Source of the DNA: CAIVAT01 sp964525995 | Lineage (GTDB): Bacteria; Bacteroidota; Bacteroidia; Bacteroidales; FEN-979 | DNA: 64,000 nt | NCBI GenBank assembly: GCA_964525995.1 | Contig: CAZGIM010000006.1 | Coordinates: 62,001-126,000 of the forward strand | Direction: 5' to 3' | Shown: positions 17,673 to 28,129 of the stretch, piece after piece | Layout: the number at the start of each line of letters is the position of its first letter | How positions within the stretch are numbered: position 1 is the first letter of the stretch | Program-made: the position numbers and the translations under genes | Notes under the pieces: model-generated | Databases searched by the model: none | Seen by the model: only the letters and a program-made list of their open reading frames with translations | Told to the model about the DNA's origin: nothing

Positions 17673-20600
17673 TTGTTCGTGATCACAGCGGTTTTCTCAC
17701 TGCTGTTTTCACTCTTTCTGCTTCTGCGAAGCGACCTGGTACAAACCATCGCCGTGAGGTTGGCGGCCGACTATCTGTCGAAGGAGTTAAAAACTGAAAT
17801 CCGTATAAAGGGATTCACACTTTCATTGCGACATGGACTGGTCATTGAGGAAATCAGGATCCTGGATCAGCATCGCGAAGTGCTCTTCTCGGCGCGCGAA
17901 TTGGGCGTAAGGCCCGGTTTGATCCGCTTCTCGAAACGCAAGATCAACCTGAACCAGATCTATATTGATAATGGCGTGATTCAGCTGCTTACACACCAGG
18001 GTGACAGCGCACTCAACCTGAAGTTTATCATCGATTATTTTGCTTCTACCGATACGGTTACTGTTGTCGATACGACTCCCGGAAAACCCTGGGATATTAC
18101 CTTTTCGGCCGTCACGCTGCGCAATACCCGGTTTCATTTCCAGGACTGCAATGAACAACCCGTTCCGGTCGGGATGGATTATGCTAATATTGATGTAAGC
18201 GGAATCAATCTGGAACTCACCGATATCGATTTTGACGCCGACACCATTCATGCCAACATCCGACATTTAGCCGCCCATGAGCGAAGCGGGTTTCGTGTCG
18301 ACAATCTGAGCGGTGAATTCCAGGTAAGCCCCTCCTTTCTGAAAGCGCGAAACCTGAAGGTTGTCACTCCGCATTCCGATCTGGCGCTGTCGTTCGATTT
18401 CCTGTATGACCAATGGAATGGATTCAACGATTTTCTTAATGATATGGTCATCAAAACAAAGATAGAGCCTTGTTATCTGGACTTACAGGATATCGGATAC
18501 TTTGCGCCGGAACTGCTGACGATGAAAGACCGCATCAGGCTATCGGGGGAGATCGAAGGTACCGTGAACAATTTTAAAGCGAGAAATTTCCGGTTCGCTT
18601 TTGGGAACAACTCCTTCTTTTATGGTAATGTGAGCGCCGTCGGACTTCCGGATGTGGAGCGTACCTATGTGAATATGAACATAAAAACGCTTTACACCAA
18701 TAAGGCTGATATCGAATCGATCAGGATTCCCGGGGACCCGGGCACCATCGAACTTCCTGACCTTCTTGACCCGATCGGAACGGTGCAGCTGACCGGACTG
18801 TTTTCGGGATTTTACAATGACTTTGTAGCCCGTTCTTTGATTCATACCGATTTGGGCGGGATCAGGACCGACCTGACTTTACGGAAACCCCAGGGTAATA
18901 ATCCGACAACCTATATCGGGCAGATCGACATTTCGGGCTTCGATATCGGGAAGCTGGCCGGTTCTTCGCCCATGTTAGGATCGGTGACGGCACATGGCGA
19001 TATTAACGGCGGCGGCTTCAACCTGCAGGATGCCATAGTGGCGCTGAACCTTCGCATTGATTCGATCGGACTCAACACATACATCTACCGGAACCTCGAT
19101 GTGACCGGAAACCTGTCGCAACGGAAATTCAACGGCAAACTCAGGATCACCGATCCCTGCCTTCGCCTTGATTTTGACGGACTGGTCGATCTCTCCGATT
19201 CCATCCCCGTGTTCGATTTCGACGCCACTATTCACCATGCATTACTCTACCACCTGAATCTCCTTAAACGCGACTCCATTGAAAACCTGAGTGCCCGGAT
19301 TACCGCCGATGTCAGGGGTAAAAACCTCGACGATCTCGACGGATCGCTCAGTATTGAAAATGCAGTCTATGCCGAAGGAAAGAAGTCCCTCGAAATGAAG
19401 CAACTGTCACTTCTTTCAAAGCAGGATACATCAATCGGGAAAAGCTATCACCTGCAGTCCGATTTTGTGGATGCCGATTTTACTGGACATTTTTCATTTA
19501 CCGCGATTGTTCCCGCACTGATGACCCTGGTCAATAATTACCTGGCCTCTTTCACTCTGAATGACTCCCTCATCCGTACCACGGATGGGCAATCGGACCA
19601 GATCCTGAATTTCAACATTCAAATCAAGGATGCCGATGATGTTACGGCCATTTTTCTTCCGGTTTTAAAGATATCACCCAACACCGAATTAGAGGGCTTT
19701 TATGATGAAAAACGAGGACAGGTTGGCATCAGAGGATGGTCACCATCGGTTTTCATTTCCGGTATCGAACTCTCAAACTGGTATTTTGAAGCCGAAAACC
19801 GGAAGGACAGCCTGCTGGTCTCCACCAGCAGTGAAGCGATCTATTTGAAAAGGGCACAGAAAACAGATTCATTAGAGCTGAAAATCGATACCTTCAGCCT
19901 GACTTCCAGTATTCAGCATGATACGATCCGGTATCACCTGGATTGGAAAGACCGCGCGCGTTCAAGCGACCTGTCGGGGTTTGTGAGTTTTACCCGCACT
20001 CCCGTCATGGATGTAAAACTGGAACGGTTTCATGTATACCTGAATGATAAATTCTGGACGATCCATCCCGAAAATCAATTATCCATCGACAGTTCTTCGC
20101 TTCTGTTCCGGAAATTCGAGTTTTATTCTGATGACCAGTATGCCCGGTTTAATGGCCAATTGTCGGAAAAGGAAGGGGATACTCTTTCAGCCTCTTTCAA
20201 TAAAGTAGATATTTCGACGGTTGACCGGCTCTTCGGCCTTTCGGGAATTGATCTTGACGGAATACTGAGCGGAACCGTGAAGCTTACCGAGCCCTATACC
20301 AACATTTCGATCACCTCCGACCTGCATGTCGATAGATTTACCTTTAATAAGGAGTTGTTAGGCGATGCCCTCTTCAGAGTCGGTTATAATTCGCTGAATG
20401 ACCGTTTTGACGTGTTTTCACAAATCATTTACACCGGCAATGTGGGTACCAACATACCCTTCTCCATGACGGGCAGTCTGTACCTGGAAAAACCTTCGCC
20501 CAGGGTTGACCTTGATATCGGGCTGAAAAACCTTAACCTTCGCATGATTAACCCGTTTGTCAGCAGCTTTATGTCGGGAGTAAACGGAATGGCTTCAGGC

Positions 20601-22088
20601 CAGGTGCGGATCAGGGGAAGACTTGATAAGCCCGACATTGCAGGATCGCTCAAACTGATGCGAACCGAGTTCAAGATTAATTACCTCAACGTTCCCTATT
20701 CCTTTGCCGATGTGATCGATATTGATTCCTCGGCATTCCATTTCAGGGATATTGTATTGTTCGATTCGTTAGGACACAAAGCCTTGCTTAACGGGAAGAT
20801 CACCCATCGCCATTTTTCCGACATCCGTCTGGGACTGAATATCGAGTTGACCGATTTTTCTGCATTCAATAACACCCGGGTTCAGAACGGGGTATTCTAC
20901 GGCACCGCACGGGGCACCGGGAATGTATCCATAACCGGGCCAATCGACAATATCTCGGTAAGCGTAAAGGCTTCCAACGGGGGGAATACCCATGTTGTAA
21001 TCCCCATCGATCTTACAGCATCAGTCGGCCAGGTCGATTATATTACGTTTATCAAGCCTGACTCCGATACCCTCGATGGACCGCTCAGGAAATCCCAAAC
21101 AGAACCATCCGGATTATCGTTGGATTTAGGTCTCCGGGTGAACCAGGATGCTGTTGTTGAGGTATTCCTGCCCAATCAATTGGGGAAGCTGACAGGCAGC
21201 GGAACCGGAAACCTTTTGATGGGGATGACCCCGGCGACGCCTTTTACCCTTTCAGGAACCTATTCGATTACCAAAGGGTCCTTTTTGTTCCAGTTCAAAA
21301 ATTACCTCCGGTTGCCGATGCAGATCCGTGAAGGAAGCATTATTTCATGGACCGGCGACCCTGCTGATGCGAATCTTTCAGTCAGTGCCGTGTACAAATT
21401 AAAGGCTCCGCTTAAAGGTCTTACAACCGTGCCCGAGGAAGAGGGGATCCGGATCCCGGTAGAATGTATCATCCGTTTGGGCGGAAAACTGACAAATCCC
21501 AACATCTCTTTTGCCATCGACCTGCCCAATGTGGAGGAGAGTATCCGTTCGCTGGTCTATTCATCCATCGATACCAACAACACAACCGTCATGAATGAAC
21601 AGACCCTGTCGCTGATGATCCTGAATCAGTTCAAGCCTGTGGTGAGCTCCTCCACATCCGGGACCGTCGATGTGGGAACTGCCTCCATGTCGCTGATCAC
21701 CAACCAAGTTAACAGTTGGATTTCGGGATTGTCGCAGAATGTCAATGTCAATATGAACTACAAGCCAGCTACCAGTACGACCCAGCAGGAATTTGACGTG
21801 GGAATATCGACCCAGTTGTTCAACGACAGGCTCCTGATCGACGGGACTTTCGGAATGAATTCATACAACAATCAATCATACAAACAATCAAGCACCATCG
21901 TGGGGGATATCAACATCGAGTATGTCCTGACCCAAAACCGGCGTTGGAGGGTGCGGGCTTTTAACCGGACCAATACCCTGAATATCCTGAATAACAATGC
22001 GCCTTACACCCAGGGTGTCGGATTCAAGTACCAACGCGATTTCGCCACCTTTAAAGATCTCTTTACCCCTGCAAAGAAGAAGCATTAA
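17673..22088 (+). CDS. tamB: Translocation and assembly module protein TamB-like
   Basis: About 1471 residues. An N-terminal transmembrane helix (FVITAVFSLLFSLFLLL) is followed by the AsmA/TamB opening SDLVQTIAVRLAADYLSKELKTEIRIKGF, a long run of short beta strands with repeated 'GxxxLNxD' features, and a C-terminal DUF490 domain near 1130-1460 (GSFLFQFKNYLRLPMQIREGSIISWTGD, LSLMILNQF). It should be inner-membrane anchored and span the periplasm as a lipid-conducting groove, as known for TamB. No in-frame ATG exists after the tsaD start. TTG 17673, GTG 17679 or an ATA at 17649 (ATA AAA AGG, where ATG would be expected) are the options. It heads a plus-strand gene run. Confidence 0.85.
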   Translation: MFVITAVFSLLFSLFLLLRSDLVQTIAVRLAADYLSKELKTEIRIKGFTLSLRHGLVIEEIRILDQHREVLFSARELGVRPGLIRFSKRKINLNQIYIDNGVIQLLTHQGDSALNLKFIIDYFASTDTVTVVDTTPGKPWDITFSAVTLRNTRFHFQDCNEQPVPVGMDYANIDVSGINLELTDIDFDADTIHANIRHLAAHERSGFRVDNLSGEFQVSPSFLKARNLKVVTPHSDLALSFDFLYDQWNGFNDFLNDMVIKTKIEPCYLDLQDIGYFAPELLTMKDRIRLSGEIEGTVNNFKARNFRFAFGNNSFFYGNVSAVGLPDVERTYVNMNIKTLYTNKADIESIRIPGDPGTIELPDLLDPIGTVQLTGLFSGFYNDFVARSLIHTDLGGIRTDLTLRKPQGNNPTTYIGQIDISGFDIGKLAGSSPMLGSVTAHGDINGGGFNLQDAIVALNLRIDSIGLNTYIYRNLDVTGNLSQRKFNGKLRITDPCLRLDFDGLVDLSDSIPVFDFDATIHHALLYHLNLLKRDSIENLSARITADVRGKNLDDLDGSLSIENAVYAEGKKSLEMKQLSLLSKQDTSIGKSYHLQSDFVDADFTGHFSFTAIVPALMTLVNNYLASFTLNDSLIRTTDGQSDQILNFNIQIKDADDVTAIFLPVLKISPNTELEGFYDEKRGQVGIRGWSPSVFISGIELSNWYFEAENRKDSLLVSTSSEAIYLKRAQKTDSLELKIDTFSLTSSIQHDTIRYHLDWKDRARSSDLSGFVSFTRTPVMDVKLERFHVYLNDKFWTIHPENQLSIDSSSLLFRKFEFYSDDQYARFNGQLSEKEGDTLSASFNKVDISTVDRLFGLSGIDLDGILSGTVKLTEPYTNISITSDLHVDRFTFNKELLGDALFRVGYNSLNDRFDVFSQIIYTGNVGTNIPFSMTGSLYLEKPSPRVDLDIGLKNLNLRMINPFVSSFMSGVNGMASGQVRIRGRLDKPDIAGSLKLMRTEFKINYLNVPYSFADVIDIDSSAFHFRDIVLFDSLGHKALLNGKITHRHFSDIRLGLNIELTDFSAFNNTRVQNGVFYGTARGTGNVSITGPIDNISVSVKASNGGNTHVVIPIDLTASVGQVDYITFIKPDSDTLDGPLRKSQTEPSGLSLDLGLRVNQDAVVEVFLPNQLGKLTGSGTGNLLMGMTPATPFTLSGTYSITKGSFLFQFKNYLRLPMQIREGSIISWTGDPADANLSVSAVYKLKAPLKGLTTVPEEEGIRIPVECIIRLGGKLTNPNISFAIDLPNVEESIRSLVYSSIDTNNTTVMNEQTLSLMILNQFKPVVSSSTSGTVDVGTASMSLITNQVNSWISGLSQNVNVNMNYKPATSTTQQEFDVGISTQLFNDRLLIDGTFGMNSYNNQSYKQSSTIVGDINIEYVLTQNRRWRVRAFNRTNTLNILNNNAPYTQGVGFKYQRDFATFKDLFTPAKKKH

Positions 22089-22118
22089 CCTGTTTCATAA
22101 TCTCTAAAATTAAGTACC

Positions 22119-23417
22119 ATGAAGAAGCTGATTCTTTTATTCGCTCTCGTTTGTCCGGCCTGTTGGAATCTCTTTTCTCAGATTGTGATCGATCAGCATG
22201 ATATGCCAAAAGCAGGCGATACACTCCGGATAAGCCTGTCGCTCACGGCTCCGGCGGGATACGCCCAAACAGCCTTCGATACTACCTGGAATTTCGCGGC
22301 GCTCGAAGCAATGAGTCAGCGTGTTGATACTTTTGTATCCGCCACAGCAACGCCGGCTATCTATCAACTGGTCTTTGTGTTACTTGGTGGCGCCAATCTG
22401 GCTTCACCGAGGAATAGTCTGCCCGTGCCGGGAATGCCGCTGACCCAGGGTTATGATTTTTTCAAAAATAATTCCACTTCCTATTCCAATTTAGGGATGG
22501 CATACTCCCTGCAGGGAATCCCGGTGCCAGCAAAGTATGATACTCCCGAAAAAATCTATGCCTTTCCGCTGGAACCCCTCTCAACCTGGAACTCAGTTTC
22601 CTCGTTTGCACTCCCCGTCCCCGGAATTGCCTATTACAGCACCCTCGTGGCCCGCGATAATATCGTCGATGGCTGGGGCACACTGGTCACACCTTACGGA
22701 ACATTTCCGGTTTTAAGAGTTAAATCGACGGTGATCACCCACGACAGCATCTATATCGATTCCCTGCAAACCGGACTTACCTTCAACCGGAATTTTACCG
22801 AATACAAATGGCTTGGAAAATCGCAGGGGATCCCGCTGTTGAACATCCATGAAGAGGGAAGTATGATCACCGTGACCTGGCGCGATATCCCACGGATGTC
22901 GGTCTCACCGCTCACAGTTTCTTTGGGAAACGACACAGCCGTTTCAAAGGGAGCAATTGTACAAATCCCTGCGGTCGTTACCGGGGGCACACCTCCCTAT
23001 CACTATTTCTGGAACACGCTGGATACCGGATCAGTATTAACAGCGAAGATATGGAGCGATACCTCATTCACGGTGATCGTCATCGACGGGATGATGAGTA
23101 TAGTGTCAGCGAAGAAAAAGATTTCACTTCGCTATCCACCGGGAATCGAAGAGGAGCGGGAATCCACGCTGTCGGTCACACCCAATCCTACGGGTGGCTC
23201 TTTTACGATCGGAATGCCCCCGGCGACTGGTACAGTGCAGCTGACACTGACCGACTTTCATGGAACGCTACTCCGGTCGATGGAAATCGAACCGTCAGGA
23301 ATCCCCTTTAAGGCAGATTTTTCTGATCTCCCGGATGGAATGTATCTTTTGAAACTTACAGGAAACAGGTACAACGCAACTGCCAAAGTGATCATCGACA
23401 AGGATTCCAATCACTGA
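22119..23417 (+). CDS. Secreted protein with T9SS sorting domain
   Basis: 432 residues. A signal peptide (MKKLILLFALVCPACWNLFS) and a long N-terminal beta-rich region (about 20-265) show no catalytic motif I recognise. A PKD/Ig-like segment (about 268-345; VTGGTPPYHYFWNTLDTGS) follows. The last 75 residues (LSVTPNPTGGSFTIG to MYLLKLTGNRYNATAKVII) match a type A T9SS sorting domain. It begins 31 bases after tamB and ends 6 bases before the AddA-like gene, so it is embedded in an operon of intracellular genes, an odd setting for a T9SS cargo. Confidence 0.8.
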   Translation: MKKLILLFALVCPACWNLFSQIVIDQHDMPKAGDTLRISLSLTAPAGYAQTAFDTTWNFAALEAMSQRVDTFVSATATPAIYQLVFVLLGGANLASPRNSLPVPGMPLTQGYDFFKNNSTSYSNLGMAYSLQGIPVPAKYDTPEKIYAFPLEPLSTWNSVSSFALPVPGIAYYSTLVARDNIVDGWGTLVTPYGTFPVLRVKSTVITHDSIYIDSLQTGLTFNRNFTEYKWLGKSQGIPLLNIHEEGSMITVTWRDIPRMSVSPLTVSLGNDTAVSKGAIVQIPAVVTGGTPPYHYFWNTLDTGSVLTAKIWSDTSFTVIVIDGMMSIVSAKKKISLRYPPGIEEERESTLSVTPNPTGGSFTIGMPPATGTVQLTLTDFHGTLLRSMEIEPSGIPFKADFSDLPDGMYLLKLTGNRYNATAKVIIDKDSNH

Positions 23418-23423
23418 CACAGG

Positions 23424-26400
23424 ATGTCATTTACCGTTTACCGATCATCGGCCGGCTCCGGAAAAACCTTTACCCTGGTTCGTGAATACCTGAAGATCTT
23501 ACTGCAGGATCCCCGCAATTTCAGGAATATTCTGGCGATTACCTTCACCAATCTGGCTGCCAGCGAGATGAAAGAACGGGTTCTCCAGTCATTACGGCAA
23601 CTTTCGTCACTGAATCAGGACCCCGGATCAAAAATCAGGGAGACAATGCTGCCGCTGCTCCTTTCGGAAACAGGACTGACGGAATCGGCGCTCATCGACC
23701 GGGCGGATCAGGCTTTAACGCTGATCATCCATCACTATGATGATTTTGCTATAGGTACCATCGACGGCTTTTCGCATCGCATCCTGCGTTCGTTCGCACA
23801 TGATTTCGGCCTTTCGATTCAATTCAACGTTGACCTCGACACCGAAACGCTGATCAACACGGCGGTGGGACTTCTCCTTGATAAAGTCGGTACCGACAAC
23901 CGGCTTACGCGATTGCTCGTGAGGTTTCTGGAATCCAGGATGGATGACGATAAGGGCTATGCCATCGAACGGATATTGGCCGATTTTACCCATAACCTGC
24001 TTGACGAGGAGGGGCAAAAATCGATCAGGGAATTGGAACAGGTCTCTCTTTCCGATTTTGCAGAGATTGCTCAGTGGTTATCAGCCCGTAAAAAAGAGTA
24101 CGAGCAGGCCGTCTGTAAAATTGGCGCCTCGGCTTGTGCCATTCTGGATCAGTCGGGACTTGATGCCTCGGCATTCTTTCAGGGGAAGCGTGGCATCTAT
24201 ACCTATTTCCGGAACCTTGCCGCAGGCAGGTTCGATAAAGTGGCGCCTAATAACATTTTGACCGAGGCAGTTTCCCGCGATTCATGGGCCGGAAAGAAGG
24301 CAACAACAAGTGAAATCCATATCATTGATCAGATTAAACCACAGCTTTTGGAATGGTGGGAGCAGGCCAGCCGGCTTTATCCGGAACAGACTATGGCGTA
24401 CCAATTACACTGTCAGCTTTCCGCAACAATTTATCCGTTGGCCGTTCTTCATGAGATTGACCGGGTTATGGTTGAATTCAAGAAGCAGAACAACCTGGTG
24501 CATATCGGTGAGTTCAACCGCCGTATTTCCGACGTCGTTAGCCGCGAATCGGTGCCTTTTATCTACGAACGGTTGGGCGAACGGTACCATCACATCATGA
24601 TCGATGAATTTCAGGATACCTCGCGCCTTCAGTGGCAGAACTTTGTTCCGTTGATCGAAAATGCACTTGCTTCAGGGTATTTCAACCTGGTGGTGGGCGA
24701 CGGAAAACAGGCAATCTACCGTTGGCGTAACGGGGATGTAAACCAGTTTACCATGCTGCCCCGCCTCGAAGGCAGCTCCACTGACCCTATCATACGGCAA
24801 CGTGAAATGGCGCTCGTCAACCATTTCGAAGAGAAGGATCTCAACCGGAATTTTCGTTCGCAACGCACCATCGTCGAATTCAATAACCAATTCTTTACCT
24901 TTTTACGCGACCGGATCGGCGGGCCTATTTCACCGGTTTATAACGGCGTCGTTCAGCAATGTCTTGATGATCGTACGGGAGGCTATGTCAACGTTCAATT
25001 CCGCGATCCTGTTACCGGTGATGAAGAGGAGGAACAGAGCGGGGGAACCGGAATGGAGCAGGAGGTGTTAAGGCTGGTGAATGCAATACACGAGGATGGA
25101 TATAATTATCGGGATATTGCCGTGTTATGCCGAACGAACCTGCAAGGCAGCCTTATTGCCCGTACCCTTGTCGATGCCGGCATCGACGTTGTCTCACCCG
25201 AATCGTTGCTGCTTTCACAGTCGCCTGAGGTCAGGTTTCTCGCAGGCTTCATCCGGTATCTGTATGAACCTGAAAACATGGTGGTTCAATCGGAATTAGC
25301 GGCATTTTTATTCCGTACCGGACGGGTCGCCGGAATGGAGTGGCCAGAGTTGTTTCACCGGTTGACCTCCCTGACCGGCGGCCTTTTAGGGCTGCTCGCC
25401 GGGCAGAACCTCTCCTTCTCGCGGGAGGAGATGCTCTCACTGCCCTTATATGATTTATGCGAAACGCTGATCCGCTTGTTTCACCTTGATCAAACGGCCG
25501 ATGCCTATGTGCAATTCTTTTTAGATGCGGTTCTATCGTTTGTACAGGAAGAGAATACGGGAAAACCTGGTTTCACAGAATGGTGGGACCAAAAGGGAAG
25601 CCAGAAATCGGTGATGGTGCCGGCCGGAATGGATGCTGTGCGTATAATGACCATCCACCAGTCGAAAGGATTACAATTCCCTGTTGTCATCCTTCCCTTC
25701 AAGGAGGTGAAAAAAAACATTACGAAACAATTTCTTTGGGTTGACTTAAACGGCACCGGCATTCCCTGCATCCGGAATGCCATCCTGAAAGCAAAAAAAG
25801 AGATGGGACAAACCCGCTTTGCTGACCAATACTTTGCCGAAGAGGCCATGAGCCAACTGGATCAGATCAACCTGCTTTACGTTGCCATGACCCGGCCTGA
25901 AGATCGGCTATACATCCTTCTTCCCGGGTTTCCAAAGACAGCGAAAACCTTCAGGTCGGCTTCGGCATATTTTGATCATTTTTTAAAAGAAAACGCTATT
26001 TGCCTTCAAACGGAAAACGGTTACGAGATTGGTAATCCTGTAAAAAAAACTAGAATCATCCCTTTCAGGGAAGATCGCTCTTTGGTATTAGATCATTTTA
26101 TTACGGCACCCTGGCGAAACCGGATCAGGATCAGGAGCCGGGCTCCCGGTATGTGGGATATGGAAGATCCCGACAGGAAGTTTCATTACGGGAACCAGGT
26201 TCATGCATTGATGGCAGGGATCGTCACGGCTGAGGATGCAGAAGGGGCCATCAGCGTGGCGATTGAGGATGGCCGGATCCGGAAGGAGGATGGGCCTGCA
26301 ATCAGGGCCATGGTTGAGCAAGTGACCGGACATCCTGCACTTTCAGAATTTTTTAAGCAGGGAGCAGTCGTGAAAAACGAGTCCGAGATTCTTCTCCCTG

Positions 26401-26597
26401 ACGGTACATTTTTCCGACCCGACAGGATTCAAATTTATCAGGATCAGGCTGTCATTCTGGAATATAAGACTGGGAAAAAGGAAGAATTCCACCACCGGCA
26501 GATCCACAGGTACGGAAGCATATTGAAGGATATGGGATTCAGCCGGGTGCGCCTGTTCATAGTCTATCTTCACGAACAAATTGAAGTGATATCATGA
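23424..26597 (+). CDS. AddA-like UvrD/Rep helicase with C-terminal PD-(D/E)XK nuclease
   Basis: 1057 residues. Walker A is AGSGKT (10-15), motif Ia TFTNLAASEMKER, Walker B IMIDEFQDTS (about 391-400), motif III GDGKQAIYRWRNGD, motif V TIHQSKGLQFPVVILP and motif VI LLYVAMTRPEDRLYIL. The C-terminal nuclease has ILEYKTGK near 1011-1018. This is the helicase-nuclease subunit of the bacteroidetal AddAB/RecBCD-type end-processing complex, acting on double-strand breaks in the cytoplasm. The partner AddB-like protein is at 28905. The stop overlaps the next start by ATGA. A gene symbol is withheld because addA and recB naming differs in this phylum. Confidence 0.93.
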   Translation: MSFTVYRSSAGSGKTFTLVREYLKILLQDPRNFRNILAITFTNLAASEMKERVLQSLRQLSSLNQDPGSKIRETMLPLLLSETGLTESALIDRADQALTLIIHHYDDFAIGTIDGFSHRILRSFAHDFGLSIQFNVDLDTETLINTAVGLLLDKVGTDNRLTRLLVRFLESRMDDDKGYAIERILADFTHNLLDEEGQKSIRELEQVSLSDFAEIAQWLSARKKEYEQAVCKIGASACAILDQSGLDASAFFQGKRGIYTYFRNLAAGRFDKVAPNNILTEAVSRDSWAGKKATTSEIHIIDQIKPQLLEWWEQASRLYPEQTMAYQLHCQLSATIYPLAVLHEIDRVMVEFKKQNNLVHIGEFNRRISDVVSRESVPFIYERLGERYHHIMIDEFQDTSRLQWQNFVPLIENALASGYFNLVVGDGKQAIYRWRNGDVNQFTMLPRLEGSSTDPIIRQREMALVNHFEEKDLNRNFRSQRTIVEFNNQFFTFLRDRIGGPISPVYNGVVQQCLDDRTGGYVNVQFRDPVTGDEEEEQSGGTGMEQEVLRLVNAIHEDGYNYRDIAVLCRTNLQGSLIARTLVDAGIDVVSPESLLLSQSPEVRFLAGFIRYLYEPENMVVQSELAAFLFRTGRVAGMEWPELFHRLTSLTGGLLGLLAGQNLSFSREEMLSLPLYDLCETLIRLFHLDQTADAYVQFFLDAVLSFVQEENTGKPGFTEWWDQKGSQKSVMVPAGMDAVRIMTIHQSKGLQFPVVILPFKEVKKNITKQFLWVDLNGTGIPCIRNAILKAKKEMGQTRFADQYFAEEAMSQLDQINLLYVAMTRPEDRLYILLPGFPKTAKTFRSASAYFDHFLKENAICLQTENGYEIGNPVKKTRIIPFREDRSLVLDHFITAPWRNRIRIRSRAPGMWDMEDPDRKFHYGNQVHALMAGIVTAEDAEGAISVAIEDGRIRKEDGPAIRAMVEQVTGHPALSEFFKQGAVVKNESEILLPDGTFFRPDRIQIYQDQAVILEYKTGKKEEFHHRQIHRYGSILKDMGFSRVRLFIVYLHEQIEVIS

Positions 26598-28129
26598 TAC
26601 AACTGGAACGGTTATACGTGGAATTATTCGGTGAGAAACCGATCTCCATAACACCTTTACCGGTATCGGGTTCCGTTCGGCGCTATTTCAGGTTGACATC
26701 CGGACAAGGTACGGTAATCGGCGCCTTTAACGAGGATATCAGGGAAAACAGGGCCTTCTTTTCGTTTGCAAAAACGTTCCGTTCAGAAGACCTGCCGGTG
26801 CCGGAAGTATTGGCTGTTGCAGCAGATCAGAGCCATTACCTGCTTCAGGACCTGGGCGATGTGACCTTATTTTCACGGATACAGGAATCTTCAGGAACGA
26901 AGCGGGGCTCAGAAACACCGGAATTCGATAAGGCGCTGCTCGACCTTTACAAAAGAGTGGTCGGATGGCTTCCCCGGTTCCAGAATTCAGCCCCCGATTA
27001 TGAAGTCTGTTACCCGCGGAAGGCTTTCGATCGGCAGTCGATGATGTGGGACCTGAATTATTTCAAATATTATTATCTCAAGCTCGCAGCCATTCCCTTC
27101 GACGAGCAAAAACTTGAAGATGATTTCAACCAGTTTTGTTCCTTACTGTTAGAAGCGCCATCCTCATTTTTCATGTATCGTGATTTCCAGTCCCGGAACA
27201 TTATGATCACCGGCAACGATCTCTGGTTCATCGATTTCCAGGGGGGAAGACGGGGTCCCCTGCAATACGATGTAGCCTCGTTGCTATATGATGCCAAAGC
27301 CGACCTTCCCCAGCCGGTGCGGGATGCGTCACTCGAATACTACCTGAAACAGGCAGAACCCATGCTTCCCCATGGACCGGAAGGATTCCTGAAATATTTC
27401 CAGGGGTATTCGCTCATCAGAATTCTTCAGGCAATGGGCGCCTATGGATTCAGGGGATTCTATCAGAAAAAAAAGCACTTTCTACACAGTATTCCTTACG
27501 CGATCCGTAACCTCGAAACCCTGATACCCGGCGCTCTTTCAGGCCGCTTCCCGGAACTCAGAACCGTTCTGGAACGGGTGGTAATGACACCGCTTCCGGC
27601 AGGAATCCTGCATTCGGCATCCGGTGCCCTGCCGGCAGAACCGGAACGACCAGTCGACGCCGGTGACCGGTCAAAGGTACCGCTTTCAGAAAGGAAACCC
27701 GGACATCCCTCGCTGTTGGTAACCGTCATGAGTTTTTCATACAAAAATGGAATTCCGAACGACCCTTCCGGCCACGGGGGAGGATTTGTATTCGACTGCC
27801 GGGCTTTGCCCAACCCGGGCCGGTTCGAGCAGTTCCGCGAACTTACCGGCGAGGATCCTGATGTAATCCGGTTTCTGCAACAGGAACCAGAGGTGAATCG
27901 CTTTCTTACAACCGTATTCCAACTGGTTGACCAAAGCGTGAAAAAATACGCGGAACGGAATTTCACCCACCTGATGGTAGCCTTCGGATGCACGGGAGGT
28001 CAGCACAGGTCGGTTTATTGTGCAGAACGGTTAACGGAACACTTGCGCACCAAGTTTGAAATTGAAGTTCTGGTCATCCACCGCGAAAGGTCAGATGAAC
28101 CAAGGAACCATAATAATATGAACGGATGA
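26594..28129 (+). CDS. Sugar-kinase (APH/AmgK-like) fused to a RapZ C-terminal domain
   Basis: 511 residues. The N-terminal half (about 1-320) is an aminoglycoside-phosphotransferase fold with VSGSVRRYFRLT, the catalytic-loop-like FMYRDFQSRNIMI and metal-binding LWFIDFQGGRRGPLQYDVASL; this pattern resembles AmgK, the anomeric kinase for N-acetylmuramate/glucosamine. A low-complexity linker leads to the C-terminal domain (about 375-495) with GGGFVFDCRALPNPG and FGCTGGQHRSVYCAERL, the RapZ (YvcJ) C-terminal domain, which in E. coli senses glucosamine-6-phosphate. The RapZ N-terminal P-loop kinase domain is absent. It overlaps AddA and the MurU-like gene by ATGA on both sides, which points to a joint kinase/nucleotidyltransferase pathway. 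Confidence 0.85.
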   Translation: MIQLERLYVELFGEKPISITPLPVSGSVRRYFRLTSGQGTVIGAFNEDIRENRAFFSFAKTFRSEDLPVPEVLAVAADQSHYLLQDLGDVTLFSRIQESSGTKRGSETPEFDKALLDLYKRVVGWLPRFQNSAPDYEVCYPRKAFDRQSMMWDLNYFKYYYLKLAAIPFDEQKLEDDFNQFCSLLLEAPSSFFMYRDFQSRNIMITGNDLWFIDFQGGRRGPLQYDVASLLYDAKADLPQPVRDASLEYYLKQAEPMLPHGPEGFLKYFQGYSLIRILQAMGAYGFRGFYQKKKHFLHSIPYAIRNLETLIPGALSGRFPELRTVLERVVMTPLPAGILHSASGALPAEPERPVDAGDRSKVPLSERKPGHPSLLVTVMSFSYKNGIPNDPSGHGGGFVFDCRALPNPGRFEQFRELTGEDPDVIRFLQQEPEVNRFLTTVFQLVDQSVKKYAERNFTHLMVAFGCTGGQHRSVYCAERLTEHLRTKFEIEVLVIHRERSDEPRNHNNMNG

